A DNA stretch of 64,000 nucleotides from Bacteroides thetaiotaomicron VPI-5482. GTDB lineage: Bacteria > Bacteroidota > Bacteroidia > Bacteroidales > Bacteroidaceae. The stretch is taken from NCBI RefSeq assembly GCF_000011065.1, contig NC_004663.1:4650001-4714000 (forward strand). The letters are read 5' to 3'. A model generated the notes under the pieces. It was not told the DNA's origin. It saw nothing but the letters and a program-made list of their open reading frames with translations, and searched no databases. Both the position numbers and the translations under genes were made by a program. Below are positions 17,460-26,456 of the stretch, in pieces. The stretch's first letter is position 1; each line of letters begins with the position of its first letter.

Positions 17460-19145
17460 TTATTTCCACAGTTCATTTTGTTCACAGAGTGTGTTGTCTT
17501 GAAGTTCTGTGTATGGAATAGGGAAAATTGTATATTTTTCAGGGAATAAACGGTCTTGTGTATCGCATTCTACTCGTGCGTAACTGAAACTGCCACCGGC
17601 CTGTGTTATCTTAACGCCGTGCAGACGTTTATGATCAAGTGTTCTTACGGCGATTCCCCAACGGATCAGGTCGAAATATCGGTGTCCTTCCATTCCAAGT
17701 TCACAAATACGTTCTTTAGACAGATCTTCCAGATAATCACTCCAATTATTTTGTTGGGCGAGTTCCGGCAGTCCGACGCGGTCACGGATCGTTTTCAGAT
17801 CAGCATAGGCTTTTCCAAACTCGTTTTGTCGTGCATATGCTTCCGAACGAATCAAGTAAATTTCAGCTAAACGCATTTCTATCCAGTATTGTCCACTCAA
17901 AATGCTGCTAAAGTTGATATTGGTATCATCAGAAGCGAACTTACGAATCAGATAACCTGTTGTTGATTTGTGCACATTATCTTGTCCGGTTGTAGCAAAA
18001 TCCATATATCCGTCATTTCCATCTACATACAACTGGAGAGTACGTCCTTTCCATGTTGCTCCATTATAAAGAATGGAGGCGTAAAAACGTGGTTCGCGAT
18101 TGGTAAATGGAGCATTGTTGTAGGAACTGAGATTACTCCAGTCAAAAGATTGGTAGCTACCGTTTACTTTGATATCGAAAGAGGAAGCGTATTCATCAGA
18201 TGGAGTGACTGCCGCACCTACACTTCCTTCTGTAACACCGGCTGCTTTCCAGTCGTATGGTGGACACACGTAGATGTCAAAAGAATGTTGCTTGGCGTTC
18301 TTTCCCTGTTGGAAGTAAACCGGAAGGATTAGCTCACTATTATTGACTGAGGTGAATATTTTGTAGTAATCATTGGCAGTCGTTCCTTGCAATAAACTGT
18401 AATTCAATTTTAATACTTCATTGCAGGCATCTATCGCATCCCCCCAGCGTTTAGCATAAAGGGCCGCACGTGCTTTCATTCCGTAAGCGGCTCCTTTGGT
18501 AATACGCCCCACATTGGTACCTGTCCAGTTTTCCGGAAGGTCTTGTACTGCCTGGGTGTATTCGTTGATAATGAAATCCCAGCAATCTGATTCAGATGAA
18601 CGTGCTTTAGCTCTTTCGTCAGGTCCGTCTACATAATCTTCATCAGTACGCAGGATAACTCCGCCATGACGGAGCACCAGTTCCTGGTAAGCAAATGCAC
18701 GTAAGAAACGAACCTCTGCTGTACGCTTTTTCATTTCATCCTGATCTAAGTTATCTCCATAACCTTTGCTTCGGTCATAGAAATATTCGTTGAGTTGACG
18801 GATACGGGTATACATACCACTCCAGTTGGAGCGGAAGTTGCTCGTTTCGGTGACATAATTCGTCTGATAAAAGAATTTATTCATGGCACCTCCGTTCACT
18901 CCATACCAAGAGTATTTTAACAGATCTGTAGCTCCATCGTCCATTAAGCAGTAAGAATCTATATTGATAGTAGCATTATCATATAGCACGCTATATAGCC
19001 CTTTGACGTAAAGGTCTACATTTTCCAGTGAGGAATATGCTACATTCTCGCTGTACCAGCCAGTAGGATCTACGTCCAGTACATCACATTGTGTCAAGCA
19101 AATGCTAGCTGCTATGCCTATAATGTATTTTTTTATATTTTTCAT
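17460..19145 (-). CDS. RagB/SusD family nutrient-uptake lipoprotein, 561 aa
   Basis: A surface lipoprotein (ICLTQCDVLDVDP) that forms the lid of the SusC transporter and binds the glycan. The SusD pattern is clear: an N-terminal helical TPR-like part (YSSLENVDLYVKGLYSVL, EVRFLRAFAYQELVLRHGGV) and a C-terminal part ending with LAEIYLIRSEAYARQNEFGKAY, KERICELGMEGHRYFDLIRWG and the final FPIPYTELQDN block. The length of 561 residues is normal. It lies 14 bp after susC, as in most Sus-like pairs. Signal peptide, lid and carbohydrate function follow from the family; the sugar ligand is unknown. Confidence 0.95.
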   Translation of the reverse strand: MKNIKKYIIGIAASICLTQCDVLDVDPTGWYSENVAYSSLENVDLYVKGLYSVLYDNATINIDSYCLMDDGATDLLKYSWYGVNGGAMNKFFYQTNYVTETSNFRSNWSGMYTRIRQLNEYFYDRSKGYGDNLDQDEMKKRTAEVRFLRAFAYQELVLRHGGVILRTDEDYVDGPDERAKARSSESDCWDFIINEYTQAVQDLPENWTGTNVGRITKGAAYGMKARAALYAKRWGDAIDACNEVLKLNYSLLQGTTANDYYKIFTSVNNSELILPVYFQQGKNAKQHSFDIYVCPPYDWKAAGVTEGSVGAAVTPSDEYASSFDIKVNGSYQSFDWSNLSSYNNAPFTNREPRFYASILYNGATWKGRTLQLYVDGNDGYMDFATTGQDNVHKSTTGYLIRKFASDDTNINFSSILSGQYWIEMRLAEIYLIRSEAYARQNEFGKAYADLKTIRDRVGLPELAQQNNWSDYLEDLSKERICELGMEGHRYFDLIRWGIAVRTLDHKRLHGVKITQAGGSFSYARVECDTQDRLFPEKYTIFPIPYTELQDNTLCEQNELWK

Positions 19146-19159
19146 ATTAACTATTTGTT

Positions 19160-22100
19160 TTAAAATCTAACATCTATACCAAAACTGAATGTACGTTGTT
19201 GTGGATAATATCCTGTTGCTACATTTGTACTTTCCGGGTCGATATACTTGAAATCGGTAAATGTCAGTAGGTTAGTCCCGTTAGCATAAACTCTGATGTT
19301 TGACAATCCCATCTTGTTGGTCCAGGCTTTAGGAAGCGTATATCCTAAAGTCACGTTCTTCAAACGTAAATACGCACCATTTCTTTTCCAGAAATCCGAT
19401 TGTTGGGCATTGTTTGAATGAGATACACTGCTGACAGTCAGACGAGGATATTCCGCATTTGTATGATCGGGTCGCCAACTGTTTTCTACCAGATAAAGAG
19501 GAGCGTTGTCCCAATTTGCATACCAGGGTCTTGTCATAGGGGTCATATCTGTTGCGCCATTTAAGTCTTGCCATGAGTATTGAAGCATTTTATCACAAAG
19601 TGCCGCTCCTTGAAACTGAACAGATAAATCGAAGCCTTTGTAATTAGCGTCAGCCATTAGTGCAAACATCATTTCCGGGCGGATGCCACGTGATATTTTG
19701 ATTCGGTCGTTGGAATCGATCTTTCCATCGCCGTTAATATCGGCATATTTAATGTCTCCTACTCGTGGTGTATTCCATGATACTTGAGGTGAATTGGCAA
19801 TCTCTTCTTCACTCTGATACAACCCTAATGCTTTTAATCCCCATAATTCACCGACTGATGATCCGAGAACACTTTGCCAGGGTAATGTGTTATCCGCCTG
19901 TGTTCTGCTTAAGATACGGTTATGAGCGTAAGATAAGTTGCCATTCAAACTATAACTGAATTCTCCTATACGATTGCGATGTTTCAGTGCAATTTCAAAT
20001 CCGCGGTTATCAAATGTTCCTGTATTTTCAGAACTTGGGTAGTGTCCACCTAAAGAAGGAGGATAGATATTACTAACACTTTGAAGAATGTCGTATGTAT
20101 ATTTGTAGAATACATCAAACTCAACTCCCAACAAACCGTTCCAGGCACTAAGATCGAAACCTAAGTTATATGATTTTGTTTTTTCCCAAGTCAGTCGTTC
20201 ATTTGGATAAGCTACTGTGTTGCTAAGTGTTCCTTGAGTGTTAGGTGTACTGCCAAATACTACTCCATTATTAGTATAAGAGTAGGATTTTCTGTACAAG
20301 AAAGCACTAACGTTGTCGCTACCTAGAATACCAAACGAACCTCTGAGTTTAAAATAGTCTATTTTAGGAAGTGCGTCTTTGAAAAAGTCTTCTTCCGACA
20401 TCACCCATCCTAAAGAAACTGAAGGGAAGAATCCCCAACGGTGTCCTTTGGCAAACTTATAAGAACCGTCGTAACGGAAAGATGCTTCGGCCAGGTATTT
20501 ATTGGCGTAGGCATAATTTAGACGACCTACATAAGCGGCGTAAGCACTTTTCCCAGAAGAACCGCTATTAGTTGCAGTTTGGGCATCTCCCAAAGATATT
20601 TCGGGTAAATCGAATAAGTCGTAATCCGTACGACTAGCATTCAGTGCAGAGCTTTTTACCTGAGTTTGTTCGTAGAGGAAAAGGGCTCCTACATCATGAA
20701 GTCCGAATTTGTTGTTATATGAAATAGTCGGACGTAATATTACTTGTTGTGATTTTTGGTCACCCTGATATAGGTTACCATCTGCCAGCAGATTTGCACT
20801 TTGTACATAGCTGTAGCTTTTGGTGGAAGAATCATAGGCATTGACAGAATATGCATAAGCAAATGTTTTACTTGCCAGGTCTTGCCAGTCCCAACTGATG
20901 AACATATTTGCTTTCAAACCTTTCAGGAATGGGGCTGTATATTCGACATTTGCGGAACTTTCTATTCTGACTCTGCGAGATTCCTGGAATCCTGAATTTG
21001 CAGATCCATAGATCGGATTGGCTGCGCTGGTTGCGCCTCGGTATGCCGAAGTAGGATAACCTTCATACTCTTTCGGAACAAAAGGTATAGAGTAAAGCAA
21101 CTGATGGAAAATACTATAGGCTTGTTGATTGCCATAAGAGTATCCTCCCGGCTGATAATAATCTTTGATTAATGCTGCGGTATTTAGTGACACTTTAATG
21201 TCTTTGGTCGCTTGTACATCAATATTTGAACGGAAATTGCTGCGTTCGTTTTTGTTGCCTTTAATAATACCATCTTGATGTAAATAGCCGCCGCTGATGA
21301 AATATCTGACCTTATTGCTGCCTCCGTTTATAGACAGATTGTGTTGGTGCATAAGGGTAGTCTTATATAAGTCGGAGGTCCAGTCTGTATTTTCAAATCC
21401 ATCGGTAGGGTCTCCGTTATAAGTTGCCGCAATTTCTTCGTCGGTAAAATATGGATTATCTACGCCATTATTGTCTAGTTTGCGAGCCAGATTATACCAT
21501 TGCATATATTGGGTTCCGTTCATCATTTTAGGCAGAGTGGTAGCGTGCGATAGAGTCATACTGCCTCTGTAGGTGATATCTGTTTTACCTTCTTGCCCAT
21601 GTTTGGTTGTTACCAGCACAACTCCGTTGGCTGCCTTCATACCATAAACGGCACAAGATGCAGCGTCTTTTAGGATGGTAACAGACTCCACGTCATTCGG
21701 GTCTACTTGTCCCATAGCTCGTTCTACTCCATCAACTAAAACAAGTACCGTACCTGAACCGCTGAATGAAGAATAACCACGGATTAATATGGAAACATCA
21801 TCCGATCCTGGTTGTCCGAGTGATTGTTGGGTAATAAGGCCGGGCAACTTACCGACTAATGTTTGTGACATATTACTGGCAGTTGTTTTCAACATATCTT
21901 TTTGAGATACCGTGGCTACAGATCCGGTTAAGTGAGCTTTCTTTTGTGTTCCATAACCTACTACTACAACTTCGTCCAAATTAGCGACATCTTCTTTTAA
22001 GATGATGTTGATCGTACTGCGTCCGTTCACTTTTATCTCTTGTTTGTTCATACCGATGTATGAGAATTCAAGAGTGGCAGTGTTGGATGCATTGATAGAG

Positions 22101-22315
22101 TATCTACCGTCAATATCGGTAGTGGTACCTGTGGTCGTACCTTTGACAACGACGCTGACTCCTGGCAACGGATCACCGGTCACGTCTGTGACGACTCCCC
22201 TAACCATGTTCTGGGCATAGCCATTTGTGGCATACGCAAAAAGCATCGACAATGAGAATAGTATGATTCTGATTGTTCGGAAACTACTTTTTTGCTTAAA
22301 GCATTGTTCCATCAT
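19160..22315 (-). CDS. SusC/RagA family TonB-linked outer-membrane transporter, 1051 aa
   Basis: The outer-membrane barrel that imports the oligosaccharide with energy from TonB. After a signal peptide (ends ~residue 35, NGYAQ) come a carboxypeptidase-regulatory-like beta domain (GVVTDVTGDPLPGVSVVVKG to INIILKE), the SusC signature LDEVVVVGYGTQKKAHLTGS, the plug (~115-240) with LVLVDGVERAMGQVDPNDVESV, and the ~22-strand barrel ending with the terminal aromatic FSFGIDVRF. There is no N-terminal extension for an anti-sigma partner, which fits control by the AraC-type regulator instead. The short gap before it (22316-22361) shows no promoter that I can support. Confidence 0.95.
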   Translation of the reverse strand: MMEQCFKQKSSFRTIRIILFSLSMLFAYATNGYAQNMVRGVVTDVTGDPLPGVSVVVKGTTTGTTTDIDGRYSINASNTATLEFSYIGMNKQEIKVNGRSTINIILKEDVANLDEVVVVGYGTQKKAHLTGSVATVSQKDMLKTTASNMSQTLVGKLPGLITQQSLGQPGSDDVSILIRGYSSFSGSGTVLVLVDGVERAMGQVDPNDVESVTILKDAASCAVYGMKAANGVVLVTTKHGQEGKTDITYRGSMTLSHATTLPKMMNGTQYMQWYNLARKLDNNGVDNPYFTDEEIAATYNGDPTDGFENTDWTSDLYKTTLMHQHNLSINGGSNKVRYFISGGYLHQDGIIKGNKNERSNFRSNIDVQATKDIKVSLNTAALIKDYYQPGGYSYGNQQAYSIFHQLLYSIPFVPKEYEGYPTSAYRGATSAANPIYGSANSGFQESRRVRIESSANVEYTAPFLKGLKANMFISWDWQDLASKTFAYAYSVNAYDSSTKSYSYVQSANLLADGNLYQGDQKSQQVILRPTISYNNKFGLHDVGALFLYEQTQVKSSALNASRTDYDLFDLPEISLGDAQTATNSGSSGKSAYAAYVGRLNYAYANKYLAEASFRYDGSYKFAKGHRWGFFPSVSLGWVMSEEDFFKDALPKIDYFKLRGSFGILGSDNVSAFLYRKSYSYTNNGVVFGSTPNTQGTLSNTVAYPNERLTWEKTKSYNLGFDLSAWNGLLGVEFDVFYKYTYDILQSVSNIYPPSLGGHYPSSENTGTFDNRGFEIALKHRNRIGEFSYSLNGNLSYAHNRILSRTQADNTLPWQSVLGSSVGELWGLKALGLYQSEEEIANSPQVSWNTPRVGDIKYADINGDGKIDSNDRIKISRGIRPEMMFALMADANYKGFDLSVQFQGAALCDKMLQYSWQDLNGATDMTPMTRPWYANWDNAPLYLVENSWRPDHTNAEYPRLTVSSVSHSNNAQQSDFWKRNGAYLRLKNVTLGYTLPKAWTNKMGLSNIRVYANGTNLLTFTDFKYIDPESTNVATGYYPQQRTFSFGIDVRF

Positions 22316-22361
22316 AAGATAAAATTTAATTGGTTAATAAAAAAGTTTTTGGGTATTAGAT

Positions 22362-23528
22362 TTATTGTAATTCTTCTAGTACTTTCCAGCATTGATATAA
22401 GCCCCTGGGGACATGGAAACAGCCTTTCCATTTGCCTCCTTTAAGTGGCAGAAGTACTTCTCCCTGGCGGTTTAAGTAACCGAACCATTCAGGATATTGA
22501 GCATCTTTGAAGTGCGTCCATACATACTCATGTATTTTCTCGAACCACTCCATACATTGTTTGTCACCTGTCAATTGGTAACCTTTTAGTAGGGAAATAA
22601 GTGTTTCAATGTGTACCCACCAAAGTTTTTGGTCCCATTCCAGTTGTTGGGGAGGGCAACCTTTGCGGTCCATAAAATAGTAGATGCCACCATATTCTTT
22701 GTCCCATCCGTAGTTAATCATCGTCAAGGTTACATTTTTTGCCTTTTCGATTAGATCAGGGCGATTCAGGCGTTTTCCTAAATCCATGATAAACCACATC
22801 GCTTCGATGTCGTGTCCGGGAGTCACTTGCCGTCCTTCAAAACAGTCTACGAGATTGCCGTCCACTCCTATGTTTTCAACAATAATTCCTCCTAGCTCCG
22901 GGCGATAGAATACTTCCATCACTTCATGGATACAAGTCTCTATTGTTTTTTCCAGATACTCTTTGTCCAACAAGTGTTCTATTTCAAGTGCCAGATTACA
23001 AAGGATCATCGGGAGGGCGAAATTTTTCAGATTACGTGTGCCCGGATGGATTTTGTTCCATTTACCTTTCGGATTATCTGCCTTTGAGAGAATAATATCG
23101 AACGTTTTCTTTGCAATGTCAGCATATTCCTGATTGCCTGTAGCCAGACTGAGTTGCCCGAAAGCCATTGTAGCAAATGTATAGGAAAAGATGTTGTATG
23201 GTTCTACCAGAGGATTACCTGCCCGATCCAAAGAAAAATACCAATGATAGTTTCCATCATGTCCGTATTTCTTTAGAAATTCACTGCCTTGAATAGCGCA
23301 ATCCAGCCATTCCTGTTTTTTCTCAACTTTATTGTAAAGCATTGAGAATAACCAAACTTCGCGTCCTTGCAGCCAAATAAATTTATCTGTATCGAATACG
23401 TTGCCTTCACGATCCAGACAAGTGAAATAGCCACCGAATTCGTGATCCTGAGAATGCTCTAACCAGAATGGAAGAACATTATTCAGTAGTTCGTCTTTGT
23501 ATTGGTTTGCTAATTTTTTTAAATCCAT
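22362..23528 (-). CDS. N-acylglucosamine 2-epimerase family protein, 388 aa
   Basis: A cytoplasmic AGE-family epimerase with an (alpha/alpha)6 barrel. Recognisable segments are HEFGGYFTCLDREGNVFDTDKFIWLQGREVW near the N-terminus, TPGHDIEAMWFIMDLG (~228-243) and KLWWVHIETLISLLKGY (~300-317), with His residues at the expected catalytic places. Members interconvert GlcNAc and ManNAc, or epimerise mannose- or glucose-ended oligosaccharides at C2 (cellobiose epimerase type); sequence alone does not separate these here. In this operon, GlcNAc/ManNAc chemistry is the more natural reading. The gene lies 46 bp before susC and 32 bp after the sugar symporter gene. Confidence 0.88.
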   Translation of the reverse strand: MDLKKLANQYKDELLNNVLPFWLEHSQDHEFGGYFTCLDREGNVFDTDKFIWLQGREVWLFSMLYNKVEKKQEWLDCAIQGSEFLKKYGHDGNYHWYFSLDRAGNPLVEPYNIFSYTFATMAFGQLSLATGNQEYADIAKKTFDIILSKADNPKGKWNKIHPGTRNLKNFALPMILCNLALEIEHLLDKEYLEKTIETCIHEVMEVFYRPELGGIIVENIGVDGNLVDCFEGRQVTPGHDIEAMWFIMDLGKRLNRPDLIEKAKNVTLTMINYGWDKEYGGIYYFMDRKGCPPQQLEWDQKLWWVHIETLISLLKGYQLTGDKQCMEWFEKIHEYVWTHFKDAQYPEWFGYLNRQGEVLLPLKGGKWKGCFHVPRGLYQCWKVLEELQ

Positions 23529-23560
23529 AATTGTTAGTTTTTTATTTAATAAGGTCTATT

Positions 23561-24967
23561 TTACCGTTCCGAACGGGTCCAGTATCTTTCAATCTCCTCC
23601 AGAGACTTTCCGGTAGTTTCCGGTACGAGTTTCCAGACAATGAGCATATACGGTACACACATGATGGCGAACAGGAAGAATGTTCCGGCTGGAGTAAGAT
23701 TCTGGAGCATCCAGGGGGTTAGCTGTCCGATCAGATAGGTACCGATCCAAAGAGCGAATCCGGCAATGGACATTGCTAATCCGCGTATTTTGGTAGGGTA
23801 CATCTCAGAGAGAAGTACGAATATCACAGCGCAAATGGAAATGGCGCAACAAAAAACATAACACAGAAAGAAGGCTAACAGAAACAGGCTGGAAATATTC
23901 CAGGCATTTCCGAAGAGGAAATAACTGCCAATGAGTATCAATGAAACGACCATTCCGGATACCCCATAATATATCAGTTTCTTGCGTCCTACTTTGTCAA
24001 TGATGAGAAGTGCCAGGATAGTGGTCAGTGTATTCACAAGTCCTACAAGAACCTGATAGAACAGAGAATCCCCTCCTGAAAGACCGGCATTCTCAAAAAT
24101 GGAAGGCCCGTAGTAAAGAACTGCATTAACCCCCATGAACTGTCCCAGAATAGCAATACATACACCGATAATGACTGCTTTCAGAATACCTGGTTTCAGA
24201 AGGATAGACCATTCTGAACGGGTCTCGGAAACAAGGACGGATTTTGTCTCGTTTAGCTGGAAATCAGCCTCTTTAAATGAATTGTAGATCTTTTCCAGAA
24301 TATAAGTGGCTTTCCTTTCTTGTCCTTTTACTATCAGCCATCTGGGGCTTTCGGGTATGAAAAAGATAATAATAAAGAATATTATGGCTGGTAATGTCTC
24401 CATGCCTAACATACCTCTCCACACTTCTGTAACTACTATTTTTTCTAACCAGGCGATAGGTAAGTGGTTTCCACTCTCTGAATATGCCAATAACTGGTAG
24501 TTGACAAGATAAGCTCCTAGAAAACCGACAGTTACGGCCAGTTGATACAGGGAGACCATCCTGCCTCTGAATTGTGCGACGGAAACTTCGGAAATGTAAA
24601 GAGGAGATACAATAGAAACAACACCAATTCCGATGCCACCTATGATTCTATAAACAACTAACTGGTTAAAGTCAATGCAAAAAGCACAGCCGATTGCTGA
24701 TGTAGAAAACAGAATGGCAGAAAGTATCATTGTTCTTTTACGTCCGATGCTGTCGCTCAATATTCCGGAAAAGAGAACACCGACAATCGATCCGATCAAT
24801 GCGCATCCTACATACCATCCTTGTTGCAAGGTGTCCAACTGAAACAGATGTGTCACCTGAGCTATTGTGCCGGATATGACAGCTGTGTCATAACCGAACA
24901 GAAAGCCTCCTAAAGCAGCAACGACTGAAAGGAATATGATATAACCCAGATTAATTGTTGTTTTCAT
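23561..24967 (-). CDS. MFS sugar:H+ symporter (sugar porter family), 468 aa
   Basis: An inner-membrane transporter with 12 predicted membrane segments. Sugar-porter marks are GGFLFGYDTAVISG (~residues 20-34), the DSIGRKR loop (~72-78), PESPRWLIVKGQ (~205-216), DKVGRKK and the C-terminal PETTGKSLEEIE. It resembles XylE/GLUT-type proton symporters for monosaccharides. It would carry the sugar freed in the periplasm into the cytoplasm for the epimerase, kinase and SIS enzyme. It starts 5 bp after the DUF4434 gene stop. The family is certain; the transported sugar is not. Confidence 0.9.
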   Translation of the reverse strand: MKTTINLGYIIFLSVVAALGGFLFGYDTAVISGTIAQVTHLFQLDTLQQGWYVGCALIGSIVGVLFSGILSDSIGRKRTMILSAILFSTSAIGCAFCIDFNQLVVYRIIGGIGIGVVSIVSPLYISEVSVAQFRGRMVSLYQLAVTVGFLGAYLVNYQLLAYSESGNHLPIAWLEKIVVTEVWRGMLGMETLPAIIFFIIIFFIPESPRWLIVKGQERKATYILEKIYNSFKEADFQLNETKSVLVSETRSEWSILLKPGILKAVIIGVCIAILGQFMGVNAVLYYGPSIFENAGLSGGDSLFYQVLVGLVNTLTTILALLIIDKVGRKKLIYYGVSGMVVSLILIGSYFLFGNAWNISSLFLLAFFLCYVFCCAISICAVIFVLLSEMYPTKIRGLAMSIAGFALWIGTYLIGQLTPWMLQNLTPAGTFFLFAIMCVPYMLIVWKLVPETTGKSLEEIERYWTRSER

Positions 24968-24972
24968 ATAGT

Positions 24973-26070
24973 TTATTTGATTTCAAAGTATTCTCTGTAT
25001 CTGTCATATAAATGTCCTGCCTGCAGATAAGCTGATTGCGGACTTAAAAAGTGAGAAAACTCAAAAGTGATTGCTTTATCATATCCGGCACGTTTTGCCG
25101 CTTCCAGTTTCATGCGGAGTTTGTCGAATTTGATCGGCAGGAACCGGATGGGCATATCGCGGTCGAATGTTTCCGCGTTTGTCCAACATTGCATTCCGTA
25201 TTTGTCTGCCAGTTTCTTGTTTACAGTGAAAAAAGCATCCAGTTCGTCGTAGTCAATGTGTCCGTCTTGAAAAGCACAAGCGTCTACTACATCGTGTATA
25301 CCATCAAAAATTTCATTCCATTCTCTCTCATGTTGTTCTACGGATACAGCATCCTCCCTTGTCATTTTTCCGGTTCCCATGACTGCCTTTTTACCATCAA
25401 TCCAAGGGGATATAAAAGTAGGGAGGCCATTCGATACATCTTTGCATTGTTTACCCATGGTATGAAATGCACCGATAGCTCCTTTGGTATTGCGGCTGAT
25501 TTCCGTGCTAATATACCAGCCTCCGAAACTCTTATACTTTTCACCGTAAGTATTCCATACTTCGTCAATCACATATTTATTATATTCCACTTCCCACGAC
25601 ATATCACGTGTATCCCAATAATGACCGGTGTCATACAGCCCAAAATAAAACTTCATGTTATATTTTTCAGCCAGTCGTAAGTACATATCTACTAAATCCA
25701 CGGAAGGCATATAGCATCCTTTTCCTAATAGATATTTGGACGGATAAGTGATGAACTTGCGATATCCGGAACGGATCATAATAACGGTATCGATACCAAT
25801 CCTTTTCATGTGCTGAAAGTCGAGATCCCATTCTTTTTCTCCCCAGTTCTGGTGTGGAATATCGTGAGATATTTCATCTAGAAAAGTGCCTGTGATTTTC
25901 AGACCATTATTCTTCGGTACAATTAATTTGCTGTCCGTCCTTTTGCTCGGAGAGAGAACGAATTCACTTCCATCTTTGCCTTCAGCGGCCAGTAGTGTGG
26001 GAGCCATTAGGGCGGAGGCTCCCGCTAATGCGGCTTTCTTTAAGAAATCTCTGCGATTATTCGCTTCCAT
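24973..26070 (-). CDS. DUF4434-type secreted protein with a Tat-like signal, 365 aa
   Basis: First gene of the main operon. The N-terminus RRDFLKKAALAGASALMAP is a twin-arginine type signal, so the protein is probably exported folded. The body matches DUF4434, a putative TIM-barrel glycosidase family: NGLKITGTFLDEISHDIPHQNWG, MKRIGIDTVIMIRSGYRKF, FYFGLYDTGHYWD, WYISTEISRN and VVDACAFQDGHIDYDELD, with Asp and Glu at strand ends. No activity is established for the family as far as I know. Its position as leader gene suggests a role in early degradation of the imported glycan. Transcription probably starts near 26380, which leaves a 5' leader of about 310 nt. Confidence 0.75.
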   Translation of the reverse strand: MEANNRRDFLKKAALAGASALMAPTLLAAEGKDGSEFVLSPSKRTDSKLIVPKNNGLKITGTFLDEISHDIPHQNWGEKEWDLDFQHMKRIGIDTVIMIRSGYRKFITYPSKYLLGKGCYMPSVDLVDMYLRLAEKYNMKFYFGLYDTGHYWDTRDMSWEVEYNKYVIDEVWNTYGEKYKSFGGWYISTEISRNTKGAIGAFHTMGKQCKDVSNGLPTFISPWIDGKKAVMGTGKMTREDAVSVEQHEREWNEIFDGIHDVVDACAFQDGHIDYDELDAFFTVNKKLADKYGMQCWTNAETFDRDMPIRFLPIKFDKLRMKLEAAKRAGYDKAITFEFSHFLSPQSAYLQAGHLYDRYREYFEIK

Positions 26071-26140
26071 AGTTTACTTTTTTTAGTTTCTACTCTTTTT
26101 AGTATATATTTAACCTATTGAATTTTTAATAGTTTAATAT

Positions 26141-26270
26141 TTATTACTAACTCGGAATCATCTGCTAGCTTTATTAATTCCTTTGAGCTAGCACTTTTAA
26201 TTTATTAATTATGAATTTATTATTGTGTTATTTATTAATTGGGCGATAATTTATGATTAGTTTTATTAAT
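26141..26270. repeat. TTATTAAT repeated at 30-31 bp intervals
   Basis: TTATTAAT occurs perfectly at 26171, 26202, 26232 and 26263, and as TTATTACT at 26141, with spacings of 30, 31, 30 and 31 bp. Between these short motifs the sequence is not conserved. It lies within the predicted transcribed leader. AT-rich DNA makes chance copies easier, so the even spacing is the main evidence. Confidence 0.5.
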
Positions 26271-26284
26271 ATGGCATTAATATT

Positions 26285-26304
26285 GCCCCATTCGCAGATG
26301 GGGC
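26285..26304. other. GC-rich hairpin in the PUL leader
   Basis: A perfect 7-bp stem, GCCCCAT (26285-26291) and ATGGGGC (26298-26304), with a 6-nt loop, followed on the plus strand by ATTTTATGTTTT. Read on the plus strand it looks like a terminator, but no plus-strand gene ends here. On the minus strand it is part of the leader and could be an attenuation or protective stem. Confidence 0.5.
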
Positions 26305-26385
26305 ATTTTATGTTTTCTAGTGTATATTTTTCATAGGCTAATCATTTTAGTCAAGTAATTTAGGTTACTTGGATGAATTGATAGA

Positions 26386-26394
26386 ACAAAGTTA
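26386..26394 (-). promoter_or_regulatory. -7 promoter box of the main PUL operon
   Basis: On the minus strand the sequence reads TAACTTTGT, a perfect match to the Bacteroides -7 consensus TAnnTTTGY. No TTTG lies at the usual 19-21 nt upstream; the nearest is slightly farther. A weak -33 fits an activator-dependent promoter, and the paired half-site operator is 27 nt upstream. Confidence 0.7.
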
Positions 26395-26421
26395 GGCATC
26401 CAGAGTTGATTTTTTGCGCAA

Positions 26422-26449
26422 AAAAACGAAAAAGTGTATTCAAAAAACG
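26422..26449. promoter_or_regulatory. Putative AraC/XylR-type operator of the PUL operon
   Basis: Two AAAAACG half-sites (26422-26428 and 26443-26449) in direct orientation, 21 bp apart. The spacer holds AAAA and TATTC in the same relative places as the second copy at 27709-27736. The edge is 27 nt from the -7 box, exactly as at the other copy. Direct half-sites two helical turns apart suit a dimeric AraC-family activator binding near -45. Confidence 0.7.
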
Positions 26450-26456
26450 CATCTTT

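Larger units (their letters stand above)
26071..26456 (-). other. 386-bp gene-free leader and promoter region of the PUL operon
   Basis: No gene is seen. In the direction of transcription it holds the AAAAACG-pair operator (26422-26449), a -7 box (26386-26394), a CAAGTAA/TTACTTG hairpin (26352-26371), a GCCCCAT/ATGGGGC hairpin (26285-26304), TTATTAAT repeats every 30-31 bp (26141-26270), and a TGCTAGCT/AGCTAGCA hairpin (26163-26193). The stretch is very AT-rich apart from the GC hairpin. Confidence 0.6.

Noticed and set aside
22316..22361. Separate susC promoter
   Set aside because: The 46-bp gap shows no TAnnTTTG box or operator copy, so susC is probably transcribed from the promoter near 26390.
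26141..26270. CRISPR or ordinary tandem repeat
   Set aside because: Only about 8 bp are kept in each 30-31 bp period, in AT-rich DNA; no cas genes. Kept only as a spaced motif.
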